A stretch of 64,000 bases of DNA from Vallitalea okinawensis (GCF_002964605.1 NZ_PQDH01000015.1:1-64000), one strand, 5' to 3'. Positions 27,054 through 35,741 are shown, numbered from the stretch's first letter. Program-made: numbers and translations. The notes: generated by a model not told the origin, from the letters alone.

Positions 27054-28070
27054 TTAATTACCGATTTTCTTGCAGGATTCCCCTTTAATCAATTCAACAC
27101 CTACATGAATATCAACTTTAGAATGATTTTTTGTTTCAATAATATCAATCAAACGTTTAGCTGCCTGTTTACCAATGAGATTCGTATCCTGTTTCACAGT
27201 AGTAAGCCTTGGTTTCATCATTTCACTGATTTCAAGTCCGTCGAATCCTGCTATAGAGATATCCTCTGGGATACGAAGTCCCATTTTCTCAATAGCTTTT
27301 CCTCCCCATACTGCTGCATAGTCATCAGAAAATATAATAGCTGTTGGAGGATCTTCACGTTGAAGTACTTCCAATGTTTTGTTATAGATTTTATCTTTGT
27401 CATAGTACATGCCTTCGAGCAAATGATCCTCAGTAACAGTTATACCATTGTCAGTTAGGGTGTCAATAAAAGCATTAAGTCGGATATCTGTTACATAATT
27501 ATGTTGTCCATGAATGTACACAATTTCTTTGTGATTAAGATCCATCAAATATTGCGTAAGCAATTTAAGGCCTTCATAGTTATCAGACAATATAGAGCTA
27601 ACGGTATCATAATTGTAATCAATGACCACTACAGGAATTTTACTGTGAATGAGTTCAAGGATTTTTTCGTTTTCGTAATCAAAGTTAGCAATAATGACAC
27701 CATCACAATGTCTTCTTCTTACATGTTGTAAAAATGACACAGGATCATTACCTATCTTTTCGGAAACGAATGTTAAATCATAACCCAGTTCTTCAGCGTA
27801 TTCTTTAAAGCTCTCAAGTATCTGTGCAAAGAAGTAATGAGTAAGACCAGTTCGACTCTTACCTTCAACTTCAAATAAAACACCGATATTCCATGTTTTT
27901 TTCTTCGTTAAAGCCTGAGCTTGAGAATTAGGAGAGTAGCCCATTTCCTTTGCTTTATCTAATATTTTTTTGCGTGTCTTAGCATTAACATCCGGATAAT
28001 TATTAAGTGCTTTTGACACAGTAGCACTTGAGCACCCTACTTCTTTTGCAATATCATAAATGGTAATCAT
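27054..28070 (-). CDS. LacI family transcriptional regulator
   Basis: A 338-residue repressor. The N-terminal LacI helix-turn-helix reads TIYDIAKEVGCSSATVSKAL, with hinge helix SPNSQAQALTKKK. The periplasmic-binding-protein-like ligand domain extends to the C terminus. It is first in the operon with importer, GH43 and GH1. Three CG-centred operators lie in the 190 bases upstream, so it should autoregulate. A matching site lies on the promoter of the mannan two-component system at 1517. Confidence 0.94.
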   Translation of the reverse strand: MITIYDIAKEVGCSSATVSKALNNYPDVNAKTRKKILDKAKEMGYSPNSQAQALTKKKTWNIGVLFEVEGKSRTGLTHYFFAQILESFKEYAEELGYDLTFVSEKIGNDPVSFLQHVRRRHCDGVIIANFDYENEKILELIHSKIPVVVIDYNYDTVSSILSDNYEGLKLLTQYLMDLNHKEIVYIHGQHNYVTDIRLNAFIDTLTDNGITVTEDHLLEGMYYDKDKIYNKTLEVLQREDPPTAIIFSDDYAAVWGGKAIEKMGLRIPEDISIAGFDGLEISEMMKPRLTTVKQDTNLIGKQAAKRLIDIIETKNHSKVDIHVGVELIKGESCKKIGN

Positions 28071-28087
28071 TGTTTTCCCTCTTTCTC

Positions 28088-28243
28088 GAAACCGATTTCG
28101 AAACTATCTAAAAAAATTATACATCATTAGACATGCATTAGCAAGATGTTTAATAAAATTATCTAAACCGCTTTCGAAGATTTTGAAAAAAATAGAGGAT
28201 ACTCTCTGCTTGAATATTAAATTTGAAAACCGAAACCGCTTTC
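28088..28243 (-). promoter_or_regulatory. LacI operon promoter with three operators
   Basis: On the minus strand, TTGCTA (28139-28144), a 17-base spacer and TATAAT (28116-28121) form the promoter. Operators GAAACCGATTTC (28088-28099, just downstream of the start point), TAAACCGCTTTC (28164-28175) and GAAACCGCTTTC (28232-28243) share a GAAACCG core. Their centres are about 76 and 68 bases apart, allowing looping by a tetramer or CcpA plus LacI co-occupancy. Confidence 0.82.
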
Positions 28244-28637
28244 GAATACATTGTAGCATTATCAAATTAATTTGTCAATCATCATTTAATGAGTTTTATA
28301 GAGTAAGTGCACAATAACACTGAAATTAAAGGCTTTTTATTAGTAATAATTTTAGAATATTTTTTTTGCTTTTTAAATTATACTTTTCATTAAAACTATT
28401 AACCAAATAATTACAAAACAATTTGTATATAGTCATGTAAGAGAAAATAACTAAAGTCAAATATATAAAAAACCATTAAATGTTATTGGCATTTGACAAA
28501 AACTCAAATGGGTGTATAATAATAATTGGCATATGCTAATAATAACATAAGATATGGATATCGAAGTATTGAGTCAAAAATCTAAAGACTTATTATTGGT
28601 GTTTATATCATAAGTAAGTTGGAAAAGGAATGATGCA
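28244..28637 (+). promoter_or_regulatory. 394-bp divergent gap with regulated promoter of the NifX/MinD operon
   Basis: The promoter is TTGACA (28493-28498), a 16-base spacer and TATAAT (28515-28520). CATTTGA...TCAAATG (28490-28510) is an inverted repeat over the -35. ATTGGCAT occurs at 28485-28492 and 28525-28532, and the second copy is half of the near-palindrome ATTGGCATATGCTAAT. The rest of the gap is AT-rich with nothing recognised. Confidence 0.65.
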
Positions 28638-29027
28638 ATGAAAATATGTATTTCAAGTCAGGGAAAAGATCTTGATTCAAAAACTGATCAGCGCTTCGGT
28701 AGAGCTAGCTTTTTGGGGTTCTATGATACAGAGAAGCAGGCCTATGAGAGCATTGAGAATCAAGGTGTATATCAAGCTAATGGTGCAGGTATATCAGCTG
28801 CCACAAAGGTAGTTGAGGAAGGATGTAAAGTTCTGTTAACAGGCCATGTAGGAAAGAATGCATTTGAGGTTCTTCAGCATAGCGTAGAAGTTTATCATCT
28901 AGATGGTGAAAGTGTAAAAGAAGCTATAAAATCCTATGAAAGAGGTGACCTTCACAGGATTTTTGAGTACTCTCCATCAATGAAAGGACAGCATAGACAT
29001 GGTCAAGGTATAGGTAATAACCGATGA
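28638..29027 (+). CDS. NifX/NafY-like dinitrogenase iron-molybdenum cofactor domain protein
   Basis: A 129-residue small protein of the Fe-Mo cofactor-binding-like (MTH1175/NifX) fold. The N-terminal strand KICISSQGKDLDSKTDQRFGR, the AGISAATKVVEEGCKVLLTG region and a C-terminal His-rich tail (GQHRHGQG) are typical. Such proteins occur in many organisms without nitrogenase. Its stop overlaps the next ATG by four bases (ATGA), making it the first gene of a coupled operon. It may carry or deliver a metal or Fe-S cofactor; this is family-level inference. Confidence 0.85.
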   Translation: MKICISSQGKDLDSKTDQRFGRASFLGFYDTEKQAYESIENQGVYQANGAGISAATKVVEEGCKVLLTGHVGKNAFEVLQHSVEVYHLDGESVKEAIKSYERGDLHRIFEYSPSMKGQHRHGQGIGNNR

Positions 29028-29845
29028 GGATTGCTGTTTTAAGTGGGAAAGGTGGTGCGGGTAAGACCACAGTATCTATTCATCTGGCGAAACTTTTAGG
29101 CTATGCTTACGTGGACTGTGATGTGGAAGAACCTAATGGTTTCTTATTTATGGAACCAGAAATACAAGATAGCCAAGATATCAGAGTATGGGTACCTAGC
29201 ATCGACCATTCTAAGTGTGATGTTTGTAAAGCTTGCTTAGCCAATTGTCAATTTAATGCTATTGGGTTCAATGGCAGACAAATGCTTGTGTTTGAACACC
29301 TATGCCATAGTTGCCAAGCTTGTTTACTAAGTTGTACGAAGGATGCTATCACATCCAATTACAGATCCATAGGTATCATTAATATGGGTAACAGTCAAGG
29401 AACAACATGTTATGAAGGACGTCTCAATATAGGTGAGCCTATGGGAGGACCAATTATTGAGGAACTTATTAAAGTTAGTCCTGATGAAGCTATCATAGAT
29501 TGTCCACCAGGGAGTTCTTGTAACGTTGTTAAGGCTAACAAGAGAACTGATTTGGCAGTTGTGGTAGCTGAACCAACCCTCTTCAGTCGACATAACTTGC
29601 ATATAGTGGTTAGTTTCTTGAAGGAACAACGAATTCCTATAGGCGTGGTCATTAATAAGGCCGGAGAAGGTGATGAGATTATTGAAGAGTATTGCTCTGA
29701 CAAAGCTATTCCTCTACTAGGAAAAATACCGTTTAGTAGAGGGCTAAGTAAAGAGTTTTCCAAAGGGCACATCATTCAGGACGATCATCCTATAATGAAT
29801 GATTACCAAGCAATAGCCAAAGAGTTAAGGAGTTTAATGAAATGA
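29024..29845 (+). CDS. MinD/Mrp-type ATPase with two 4Fe-4S ferredoxin motifs, copy 1
   Basis: A 273-residue P-loop ATPase of the SIMIBI class. The deviant Walker A is GKGGAGKTT (residues 8-16), then the DCDVEEPNG switch region. An inserted ferredoxin-like domain (about 60-110) carries two CxxCxxCxxxC motifs (CDVCKACLANC, CHSCQACLLSC). IDCPPGSSC matches the Mrp/NBP35-like conserved block. It overlaps both neighbours by four bases and is paralogous to the next gene. It probably forms a homo- or heterodimer with that product for Fe-S or cofactor transfer. Confidence 0.9.
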   Translation: MRIAVLSGKGGAGKTTVSIHLAKLLGYAYVDCDVEEPNGFLFMEPEIQDSQDIRVWVPSIDHSKCDVCKACLANCQFNAIGFNGRQMLVFEHLCHSCQACLLSCTKDAITSNYRSIGIINMGNSQGTTCYEGRLNIGEPMGGPIIEELIKVSPDEAIIDCPPGSSCNVVKANKRTDLAVVVAEPTLFSRHNLHIVVSFLKEQRIPIGVVINKAGEGDEIIEEYCSDKAIPLLGKIPFSRGLSKEFSKGHIIQDDHPIMNDYQAIAKELRSLMK

Positions 29846-30696
29846 AAATCGTGTTTCTGAGTGGAAAGGGTGGAACAGGGAAGACAACACTGGCATCTGC
29901 CTTTGCTAAGTATTTCAAGTGTCATGTAGTTGACTGTGATGTGGATGCACCCAATTTCCATCTGACGACTAAGATAGATTCAGTACATCAAAAGGATTTT
30001 AAATCTGGATATACTGCATATATTGACAAGAGCTTATGTGTTCAATGTGGCGCATGTCAGCAAGTATGCCATTTTGACGCTATACATGAGTTTATAGTAG
30101 ATGCAACCAGTTGTGAAGGGTGTAAAAGTTGTGGTTTAGTTTGTCAAAGTCAAGCCATTTCTTATAGTGAAGACACTACAGCTACTATTTATATGGATCA
30201 ATTGGTGTATGAAAAAGCTTACATGAGTCATGCAAAAATGCAATGTGGTGCTGATGGATCAGGAAAATTAATAACAACCTTGAGACGTGATATGGAGTGC
30301 AAAGTTACTAATGATGAGTTGGTAGTCTTGGACGGTTCACCAGGAATTGGATGTGCTGTTATGGCTTCATTAACAGGATGTGATCTAGGTATCATTGTGA
30401 CAGAGCCTTCTTTATCAGGTAAAGAAGATTTAAAAAGAATTTTAGATTTATGCAATCACTTTCATTTACCTGTTAAAGTTTGTATCAATAAGTGGGATTT
30501 AAATGAAGAGATTACCTGTGATATCATCAGACTATGTGAGAAATTAGGTATTAAAGTATTAGGGCAGATAGCTTTTGATCAATATGTTTCGAAGGCTATC
30601 AATGAAGAAAAGAATATTTTAGATTGTACAAAGAGTCAAGCAGGACAAGAAATATTAGGCTTAATAAGTGAATTTGAAAAGGAGGATATTCTATGA
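29842..30696 (+). CDS. MinD/Mrp-type ATPase with two 4Fe-4S ferredoxin motifs, copy 2
   Basis: A 284-residue paralogue of the preceding ATPase. It has Walker A GKGGTGKTT, VDCDVDAPN, a ferredoxin insert with CVQCGACQQVC and CEGCKSCGLVC, and VLDGSPGIGC in place of the first copy's IDCPPGSSC. Start and stop both form ATGA overlaps with neighbours, which fixes the start. Tandem pairs of this kind flanked by NifX-like proteins recur in Clostridia and archaea, but their exact role is not established. Confidence 0.9.
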   Translation: MKIVFLSGKGGTGKTTLASAFAKYFKCHVVDCDVDAPNFHLTTKIDSVHQKDFKSGYTAYIDKSLCVQCGACQQVCHFDAIHEFIVDATSCEGCKSCGLVCQSQAISYSEDTTATIYMDQLVYEKAYMSHAKMQCGADGSGKLITTLRRDMECKVTNDELVVLDGSPGIGCAVMASLTGCDLGIIVTEPSLSGKEDLKRILDLCNHFHLPVKVCINKWDLNEEITCDIIRLCEKLGIKVLGQIAFDQYVSKAINEEKNILDCTKSQAGQEILGLISEFEKEDIL

Positions 30697-31058
30697 CAAT
30701 AGTAGCAATTGCAAAAGAAAGAGATACTGTAGCTTCACATTTTGGGCACTGTGAAGGATTTATGCTTTATTATATAGAAGAGAATAGTATAGTGGGTAAT
30801 CGTTATTTAAAGAATCCAGAACATGTACCTGGTTTTTTACCAGAGTTTTTGAAAAAGAATAAAGTTAATATAGTTATTGCTGGAGGCATGGGAAGTAAAG
30901 CGCAAGAACTTTTCAAGGCTCACGGTATAGACGTTTATGTGGGGGTAGAAGGCTCGCTAGAAGAGGTTATCAATAGTTATATGAGCCAGTCAATAATATC
31001 TACTGAAAGTGTATGTCATGAACATGCTTATAAGGACCAATGTTCGCATCATGAATAA
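30693..31058 (+). CDS. NifX/NafY-like dinitrogenase iron-molybdenum cofactor domain protein, second copy
   Basis: A 121-residue protein with the same fold as the first gene of the operon (TIVAIAKERDTVASHFGHCE; AGGMGSKAQELFKAHGIDVYVG). The C terminus is rich in potential metal ligands (VCHEHAYKDQCSHHE), absent from the first copy, suggesting metal binding. ATG overlaps the ATPase stop by four bases behind AAAGGAGG. It is the last gene before a terminator. Confidence 0.87.
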   Translation: MTIVAIAKERDTVASHFGHCEGFMLYYIEENSIVGNRYLKNPEHVPGFLPEFLKKNKVNIVIAGGMGSKAQELFKAHGIDVYVGVEGSLEEVINSYMSQSIISTESVCHEHAYKDQCSHHE

Positions 31059-31082
31059 GAGGTATAAGCAATCTTTTTTTTA

Positions 31083-31112
31083 AAGACTCAGTCCTTTATT
31101 GAACTGAGTCTT
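31083..31112. terminator. bidirectional terminator
   Basis: Stem AAGACTCAGT/ACTGAGTCTT with a ten-base loop, flanked by T-rich DNA on the plus strand and A-rich DNA upstream. It separates the convergent NifX-like and DUF2752 genes. Confidence 0.82.
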
Positions 31113-31127
31113 AATCATATTCTTAAT

Positions 31128-31580
31128 TTACTTAATTAAATTCCGATAGATGGTTGGAATAATTGCTTCTTGGTTAAATTGCATAGGTAGCTGATCTGGA
31201 AACATTAAAACCATCCGAAGAATATAAACCAACAAGAATAACCCAATAATGATCCACCAAAGTTTATCGTTGTTATAAATGTTATTGATTTTAGGATGTT
31301 TCCTAAATAACAAAATGAAAATAATAATTGGTGGCAATAGGAACAAAGGATGGTAATAGATTGCTTCTAGTATGTGACCATGTAACAGAGCATCATAAGC
31401 TCTAGTTAATCCACAACCAGGACAAGGAATACCTATAGTTCCTCTAATTAGACAACGTGTATTACTACCAACTATATGAATAATGTACCAACTAAAAACT
31501 AGGATTCCCACTGTTGGAATTAAGAAATCTTTTAGTTGTTGCTTAGTTAGTTTTTTAAACCGCATTATTCCAAACTTCAT
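31128..31580 (-). CDS. DUF2752 small membrane protein
   Basis: About 150 residues (145 if the second ATG at 31565 is used). The family hallmark IPCPGCGLTRAYDALLHG sits between predicted helices, with three or four membrane segments in all. The ribosome binding site is weak for either ATG, and the gene overlaps the DUF4234 stop by 26 bases, so translation is probably coupled. The function of DUF2752 is unknown. Confidence 0.82.
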   Translation of the reverse strand: MKFGIMRFKKLTKQQLKDFLIPTVGILVFSWYIIHIVGSNTRCLIRGTIGIPCPGCGLTRAYDALLHGHILEAIYYHPLFLLPPIIIFILLFRKHPKINNIYNNDKLWWIIIGLFLLVYILRMVLMFPDQLPMQFNQEAIIPTIYRNLIK

Positions 31581-31911
31581 TTAATTTTGATTGAACGATG
31601 AGCTGATTGACAATGAAGAAACCTAGGACAGCTAATACAACGTAAAGTACAGTGTCATCAGTTACTGGAACACCTGCTCTTCTTTGAGCATCCATTTGTT
31701 TTTGACCTAATTTATAGGAATAATAAATGCTGTATGGGTAAAAGCAAAGGATAGATAATACGACGTCAACACCTGGACTAATTTCAGTGTCATCTAAATA
31801 GTGTTTTAAGGATTCACTTATGGAATAAATCCAGTAAAACATATAAATACCGCAAGTAACAATTGATAAAATTAAAACAACTGGTATAGAGCGTACTTTG
31901 TCTTTATACAT
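31555..31911 (-). CDS. DUF4234 membrane protein
   Basis: 118 residues with an N-terminal helix (VVLILSIVTCGIYMFYWIY), a middle helix (about residues 45-65) and a C-terminal helix (VLYVVLAVLGFFIVNQLIV). This is the short three-helix layout of DUF4234. ATG lies behind GAGGGGG. It is upstream of and overlapping the DUF2752 gene, a pairing often seen. Its function is unknown. Confidence 0.82.
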   Translation of the reverse strand: MYKDKVRSIPVVLILSIVTCGIYMFYWIYSISESLKHYLDDTEISPGVDVVLSILCFYPYSIYYSYKLGQKQMDAQRRAGVPVTDDTVLYVVLAVLGFFIVNQLIVQSKLNEVWNNAV

Positions 31912-32226
31912 TCTATTTCCCCCTCAAAAAGATAATTTAATATGAAATTCCTAATTTCATTTGACGTGGTCTATGCCACGAAATCTCTTGTTTTAGTATA
32001 TCATAATTTCTTATTCCAGAAAAGACAAAGTCTTCTCTTAAAAGGAATTTGATTAACACTTAACTGTTCTAATTATTGATAAAGATATAACGAATACAAT
32101 TACTTTTTGGATATATAGGATACTTATTTACAAATATGAAAGAGGCTAGTATAATAGTAATATTGTTTGTTACTACATAAGTAAATCATAGGTCTCAAAC
32201 ATAATTAAAATTAAAAGAATGGGGGA
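31912..32226 (+). promoter_or_regulatory. 315-bp divergent gap with promoter of the ABC exporter
   Basis: TTTACA (32127-32132), a 17-base spacer and TATAAT (32150-32155) form a good promoter for the exporter at 32227. A short hairpin (CGTGG...CCACG, about 31965-31980) lies near the DUF4234 side. Nothing else was recognised. Confidence 0.65.
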
Positions 32227-33987
32227 ATGATGATGACTAAAAGCAAACATCTGTTAAAGCGTTTTGTAGCCTACTACAAACCACACTGGAAGCTTTTTGC
32301 TTTGGACATGTTTTGTGCTCTATGCATTGCGTTAATTGATCTGGCATTTCCGATTATTACCCGGTATACTCTGAATGAGTTATTACCTAATAAAGCAGTA
32401 CGACTTTTTTTTGTGGTAATACTTGCTATGGTTGTAATCTATGGGGTGCGAGCTCTTTTTGAGTTCATAGTCAATTATTGGGGGCACATATTAGGCGTCC
32501 GCATGGAGTATGATATGCGTAATGATTTATTTACGCATCTGCAGAAACAATCCTTTGATTTTTATGATAAGAATAGAACGGGTAAAATCATGTCTCGTGT
32601 CATCAATGACCTCTTTGAAATAACTGAGCTGGCCCACCATGGACCTGAGGATTTATTCTTATCTGTATTCATGTTAATAGGTTCCTTTATCATCCTATTA
32701 ACAGTACAGTGGAAGTTAGCAGTCATTGTTTATATTTTTGTACCCATTATGATTTTATTTGCTATGCGTCAGAGAATCCGAATGCGTGAAGGGTTTAAAA
32801 ATGTAAAGAAGAAAGTGGCAAAAGTTAATGCCCAATTAGAAAGCAGTTTGTCTGGTATTAGAGTTTCCAAATCCTTTGCCAATGAAGAATATGAAATGGA
32901 TAAGTTTAAGGAAGGTAACATGGAATTTAGAGGTTCTAAGGACATTGCCTATAAAAACATGGCTATCTTTATGATGGGAATAAATGTTTTGTCCAATGCT
33001 TTAAACTTGACAGTTCTTGTAGTGGGATTTTTATTCATATTAACAGATCAGATGAATCTGCCAGATATGCTAGCCTTTATGTTGTATATCAATATATTTA
33101 TGCAACCTATAAGAAGGTTATCCAACTTTGCTCAGCAGTTTGAGTCAGGTATGACTGGTTTTGAGAGATTCTGTGATATCATGGATCAAGAGCCAACGAT
33201 TCAAGATAAAAAGGATGCTGTACCTTTAGAAGAGGTTAATGGGCATATCGGTTTCCAATCCGTATCCTTCGCGTATAATGAGAGTGAAAGTGTTTTGGAA
33301 GACATTAATTTAGATATCGAAGCTGGAAAAACACTGGCGCTGGTTGGTCCATCTGGTGGTGGTAAGACGACATTATGTCATTTGATACCACGGTTTTATG
33401 AAATTGGAGCTGGTAGCATAACAGTGGATGATAAAGATATTAGAGACTTGACCATTGAATCCCTTCGTAAAAATATTGGTTTGGTATCTCAGGATGTGTT
33501 CTTATTTGCTGGTACCATACGTGATAATATCATGTACGGTCGTATTAATGCTACTGAGTCTGAAATGATGGAAGCGGCAAAAAATGCTGAAATTCATGAT
33601 TTCATCATGGGACTACAAGATGGTTATGACACTGAAGTTGGTGAAAGAGGTATACGATTATCAGGTGGTCAGAAGCAAAGAATCGCTATTGCTAGAGTTT
33701 TCTTGAAGAATCCACCTATCTTAATTTTAGATGAAGCTACCTCAGCACTTGATAATGAAACAGAGATTAAGATTCAACGTGCATTGGAGAAGCTATCTCA
33801 TGGACGAACTACACTTGTTATCGCGCACCGATTATCAACTATTAAAGATGCTGATGAGATTGTCGTTATATCGCCAAATGGCATCGAAGAAAAAGGTAAT
33901 CATGAAACATTATTAGAGTTGGAAGGTATTTATGCGAAGCTTTATAAAGCGCAATTTAAAGGATTTATTCCTGATGAAGTTAATTAA
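32227..33987 (+). CDS. ABC exporter, fused membrane and ATPase domains
   Basis: A 586-residue half-transporter with six membrane helices (about 20-310). The ATPase has Walker A GPSGGGKTT, LSGGQKQ, ILILDEATSAL and IAHR. Three consecutive ATG codons follow GGGGG; the third (32233) has the best spacing and the first is annotated. It is monocistronic, with its own promoter and terminator. It is a likely lipid, drug or peptide exporter; no substrate clue is present nearby. Confidence 0.92.
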   Translation: MMMTKSKHLLKRFVAYYKPHWKLFALDMFCALCIALIDLAFPIITRYTLNELLPNKAVRLFFVVILAMVVIYGVRALFEFIVNYWGHILGVRMEYDMRNDLFTHLQKQSFDFYDKNRTGKIMSRVINDLFEITELAHHGPEDLFLSVFMLIGSFIILLTVQWKLAVIVYIFVPIMILFAMRQRIRMREGFKNVKKKVAKVNAQLESSLSGIRVSKSFANEEYEMDKFKEGNMEFRGSKDIAYKNMAIFMMGINVLSNALNLTVLVVGFLFILTDQMNLPDMLAFMLYINIFMQPIRRLSNFAQQFESGMTGFERFCDIMDQEPTIQDKKDAVPLEEVNGHIGFQSVSFAYNESESVLEDINLDIEAGKTLALVGPSGGGKTTLCHLIPRFYEIGAGSITVDDKDIRDLTIESLRKNIGLVSQDVFLFAGTIRDNIMYGRINATESEMMEAAKNAEIHDFIMGLQDGYDTEVGERGIRLSGGQKQRIAIARVFLKNPPILILDEATSALDNETEIKIQRALEKLSHGRTTLVIAHRLSTIKDADEIVVISPNGIEEKGNHETLLELEGIYAKLYKAQFKGFIPDEVN

Positions 33988-34021
33988 GAATGGATGAATG
34001 AATAACATACAATGTAGGATA

Positions 34022-34073
34022 GAAGATGTCTGACTCTAAATGATTAATCATCTAGAGTCAAGCATCTTTTTTT
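34022..34073 (+). terminator. terminator after the ABC exporter
   Basis: Interrupted stem AGATG...GACTCTA / TAGAGTC...CATCT followed by seven T, 35 bases after the exporter stop. Confidence 0.85.
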
Positions 34074-34394
34074 GCAGTATAAGAAAGCGTTAACAGAACT
34101 GAAATCTTTTGCTTTATGGGGTGCTGGTATCGTATTTTTCCACGGGGTCCTGGATTTTATATCTGGAAATCCACATCACATTATGGGACCTGATACCCTA
34201 GCCTATGGATTAGGTAATTATCGTACTCACCAATGCAAGCTTTTGTAATAGAGTTAATCATAACAGTATTTTGTATTATGTTTTACATCTTACAAAATAG
34301 GAAGGATGGAAAGCAATTATCTAAAAAACAATATGTATTATTATCTTTAGTTCTTCTTGTACCAACAGTACTGACAATCTTGATGACCATATAA
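34072..34394 (+). pseudogene. frameshifted remnant of a small membrane protein gene
   Basis: From about 34081 one frame reads KKALTELKSFALWGAGIVFF and continues hydrophobically through HGVLDFISGNPHH to a stop at 34246-34248. A second frame from ATG 34233 to 34394 continues with MQAFVIELIITVFCI and ends LVLLVPTVLTILMTI. Joined by a shift near 34233, they make one plausible protein of about 105 residues with three hydrophobic segments. There is no good start or ribosome binding site, and the 5' end touches a terminator. The family was not recognised. Alternatives are two overlapping small genes or a sequencing indel. Confidence 0.55.
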
Positions 34395-34438
34395 CAGGAG
34401 GTTCTTAAAATAAAACATAAAATCACCTGCAAAAAAAT

Positions 34439-34493
34439 CACCTTTCCCAGTTATAATAGGAGTGTTTAAGCTGCTATTATAATTGGAAAGGTG
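34439..34493 (-). terminator. terminator of the URO-D-like gene
   Basis: Long stem CACCTTTCC...TTATAATAG / CTATTATAA...GGAAAGGTG. On the minus strand it is followed by a T-run (the AAAAAAA at about 34426-34432 on the plus strand). It lies 13 bases beyond the minus-strand stop. Confidence 0.85.
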
Positions 34494-34505
34494 TGCATCA
34501 GGACG

Positions 34506-35627
34506 TTAAAAAGCCATACGTTCCCAGCCCTTTCTTTGACCATCTAAAGGGGGAAGCCCAAGAATTTCTCTGCTCGTATTAATATAATAGATGTAATTTT
34601 CAAGAGGAGTACCATTGGGAATACGATGGTCTAATCCAAAGACCATGCCGCCTCCTTTCATGAGAGGCTGCATCTTATATTCCAGTTCTTTTAGTATTGC
34701 ATCCTTACTACTGCGCAATATATGCTTATCGATGCCACCTTTAAAAGCTAGACGATCTCCATACTTTTTTCTAAGTTTGACAATATCCATACCAGCTGCT
34801 GGTTCAGCAGGATACATAACATTTACACCACAATCTAAGAAGGAATCGATGACGGAGTTCATATCACCATCACTATCTTGGCTAAAGATTTTGGTACCTT
34901 TTGATGATAACATATCCCAAACACTTCTGTAGTAGGGTTTAATAAATTTTGTAATGATGTTTGGACCAATTAATGGACCAGACTTACCTGCCATATCTTC
35001 GTGTACAGACAAATTATCAATAACCACATGATCGCTGACTCGGTCTAAAACTTGATAGGCAGTTTGGCTAATAGTATCTATAATATCATACATAAGTTCA
35101 GGTTGAGTGTAATAACTAAGGCATAACTCTTCCTCTCCCATTAGCTCCCGAGCTTCATCGAATCCACCAGGAATATCAGCTCTAACTAAAACACCATTTT
35201 TCTGAGCATTTTTTGCAGCTTCTACTGCATCCCAATTGATTCTATCTTCACTAAATTGATACATAGACTTGACTTTTAGCCAGCTATCCATATCTTTAAC
35301 AGGATAGTCCAGTGGTAAAGGGATTGTAGCTTTTCCCTTGCATAGCTTCATTGTTCGACCAAGGTCATCCATATGTATAATATACTCATGGGTTTCTTCA
35401 AGTACTGTAGGTTTTAATCCACCTCTTCTAAAAGTATCACCACCACAATTTATCTTTGGTACATAGTCAAAATCAAACCCAATCATATTCATTTGATCCT
35501 GTGATGCTCCTTGGCCCTTCCATTCTTCTTCAAGCCCTATTAGTGGACCAAATAATTCCACAAACATTTGACGTTCCACGTTTCCAAAAGTCATTAACTC
35601 AATATAGTCTTCTCGTGTCCACTTCAT
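34506..35627 (-). CDS. uroporphyrinogen decarboxylase-like family protein
   Basis: 373 residues. The protein has the TIM-barrel layout of the URO-D/MtaA/CmuA superfamily, seen in PGGFDEARELMG, IDNLSVHEDMAGKSGPLIGP, SQDSDGD and a C-terminal GGGMVFGLDHRIPNGTPLEN. True HemE members bind uroporphyrinogen, but this protein lacks the HemE N-terminal RQAGR-type motif. A corrinoid/methyl-transfer or sugar-associated role is more likely and cannot be fixed. ATG 35627 behind GGAGG is preferred over TTG 35633. No haem genes are nearby. Confidence 0.8.
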   Translation of the reverse strand: MKWTREDYIELMTFGNVERQMFVELFGPLIGLEEEWKGQGASQDQMNMIGFDFDYVPKINCGGDTFRRGGLKPTVLEETHEYIIHMDDLGRTMKLCKGKATIPLPLDYPVKDMDSWLKVKSMYQFSEDRINWDAVEAAKNAQKNGVLVRADIPGGFDEARELMGEEELCLSYYTQPELMYDIIDTISQTAYQVLDRVSDHVVIDNLSVHEDMAGKSGPLIGPNIITKFIKPYYRSVWDMLSSKGTKIFSQDSDGDMNSVIDSFLDCGVNVMYPAEPAAGMDIVKLRKKYGDRLAFKGGIDKHILRSSKDAILKELEYKMQPLMKGGGMVFGLDHRIPNGTPLENYIYYINTSREILGLPPLDGQRKGWERMAF

Positions 35628-35741
35628 AAACAACCTCCATATACTTAATTATTATAATCTCAATTAATCTAAGTATATTGAATAAATCTTTATATATCCA
35701 TAGATAAAATTATTATTTCATGGACAATTATCTTATTTATT

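Noticed and set aside
28638-31058. A nitrogen-fixation locus
   Set aside because: Only NifX-like and MinD-like genes are present; no nifHDK, nifB or nifE/N homologue was found in the window.
34506-35627. URO-D-like protein as HemE of haem synthesis
   Set aside because: The HemE N-terminal substrate motif is not seen and no other haem genes are nearby, so only the superfamily is claimed.
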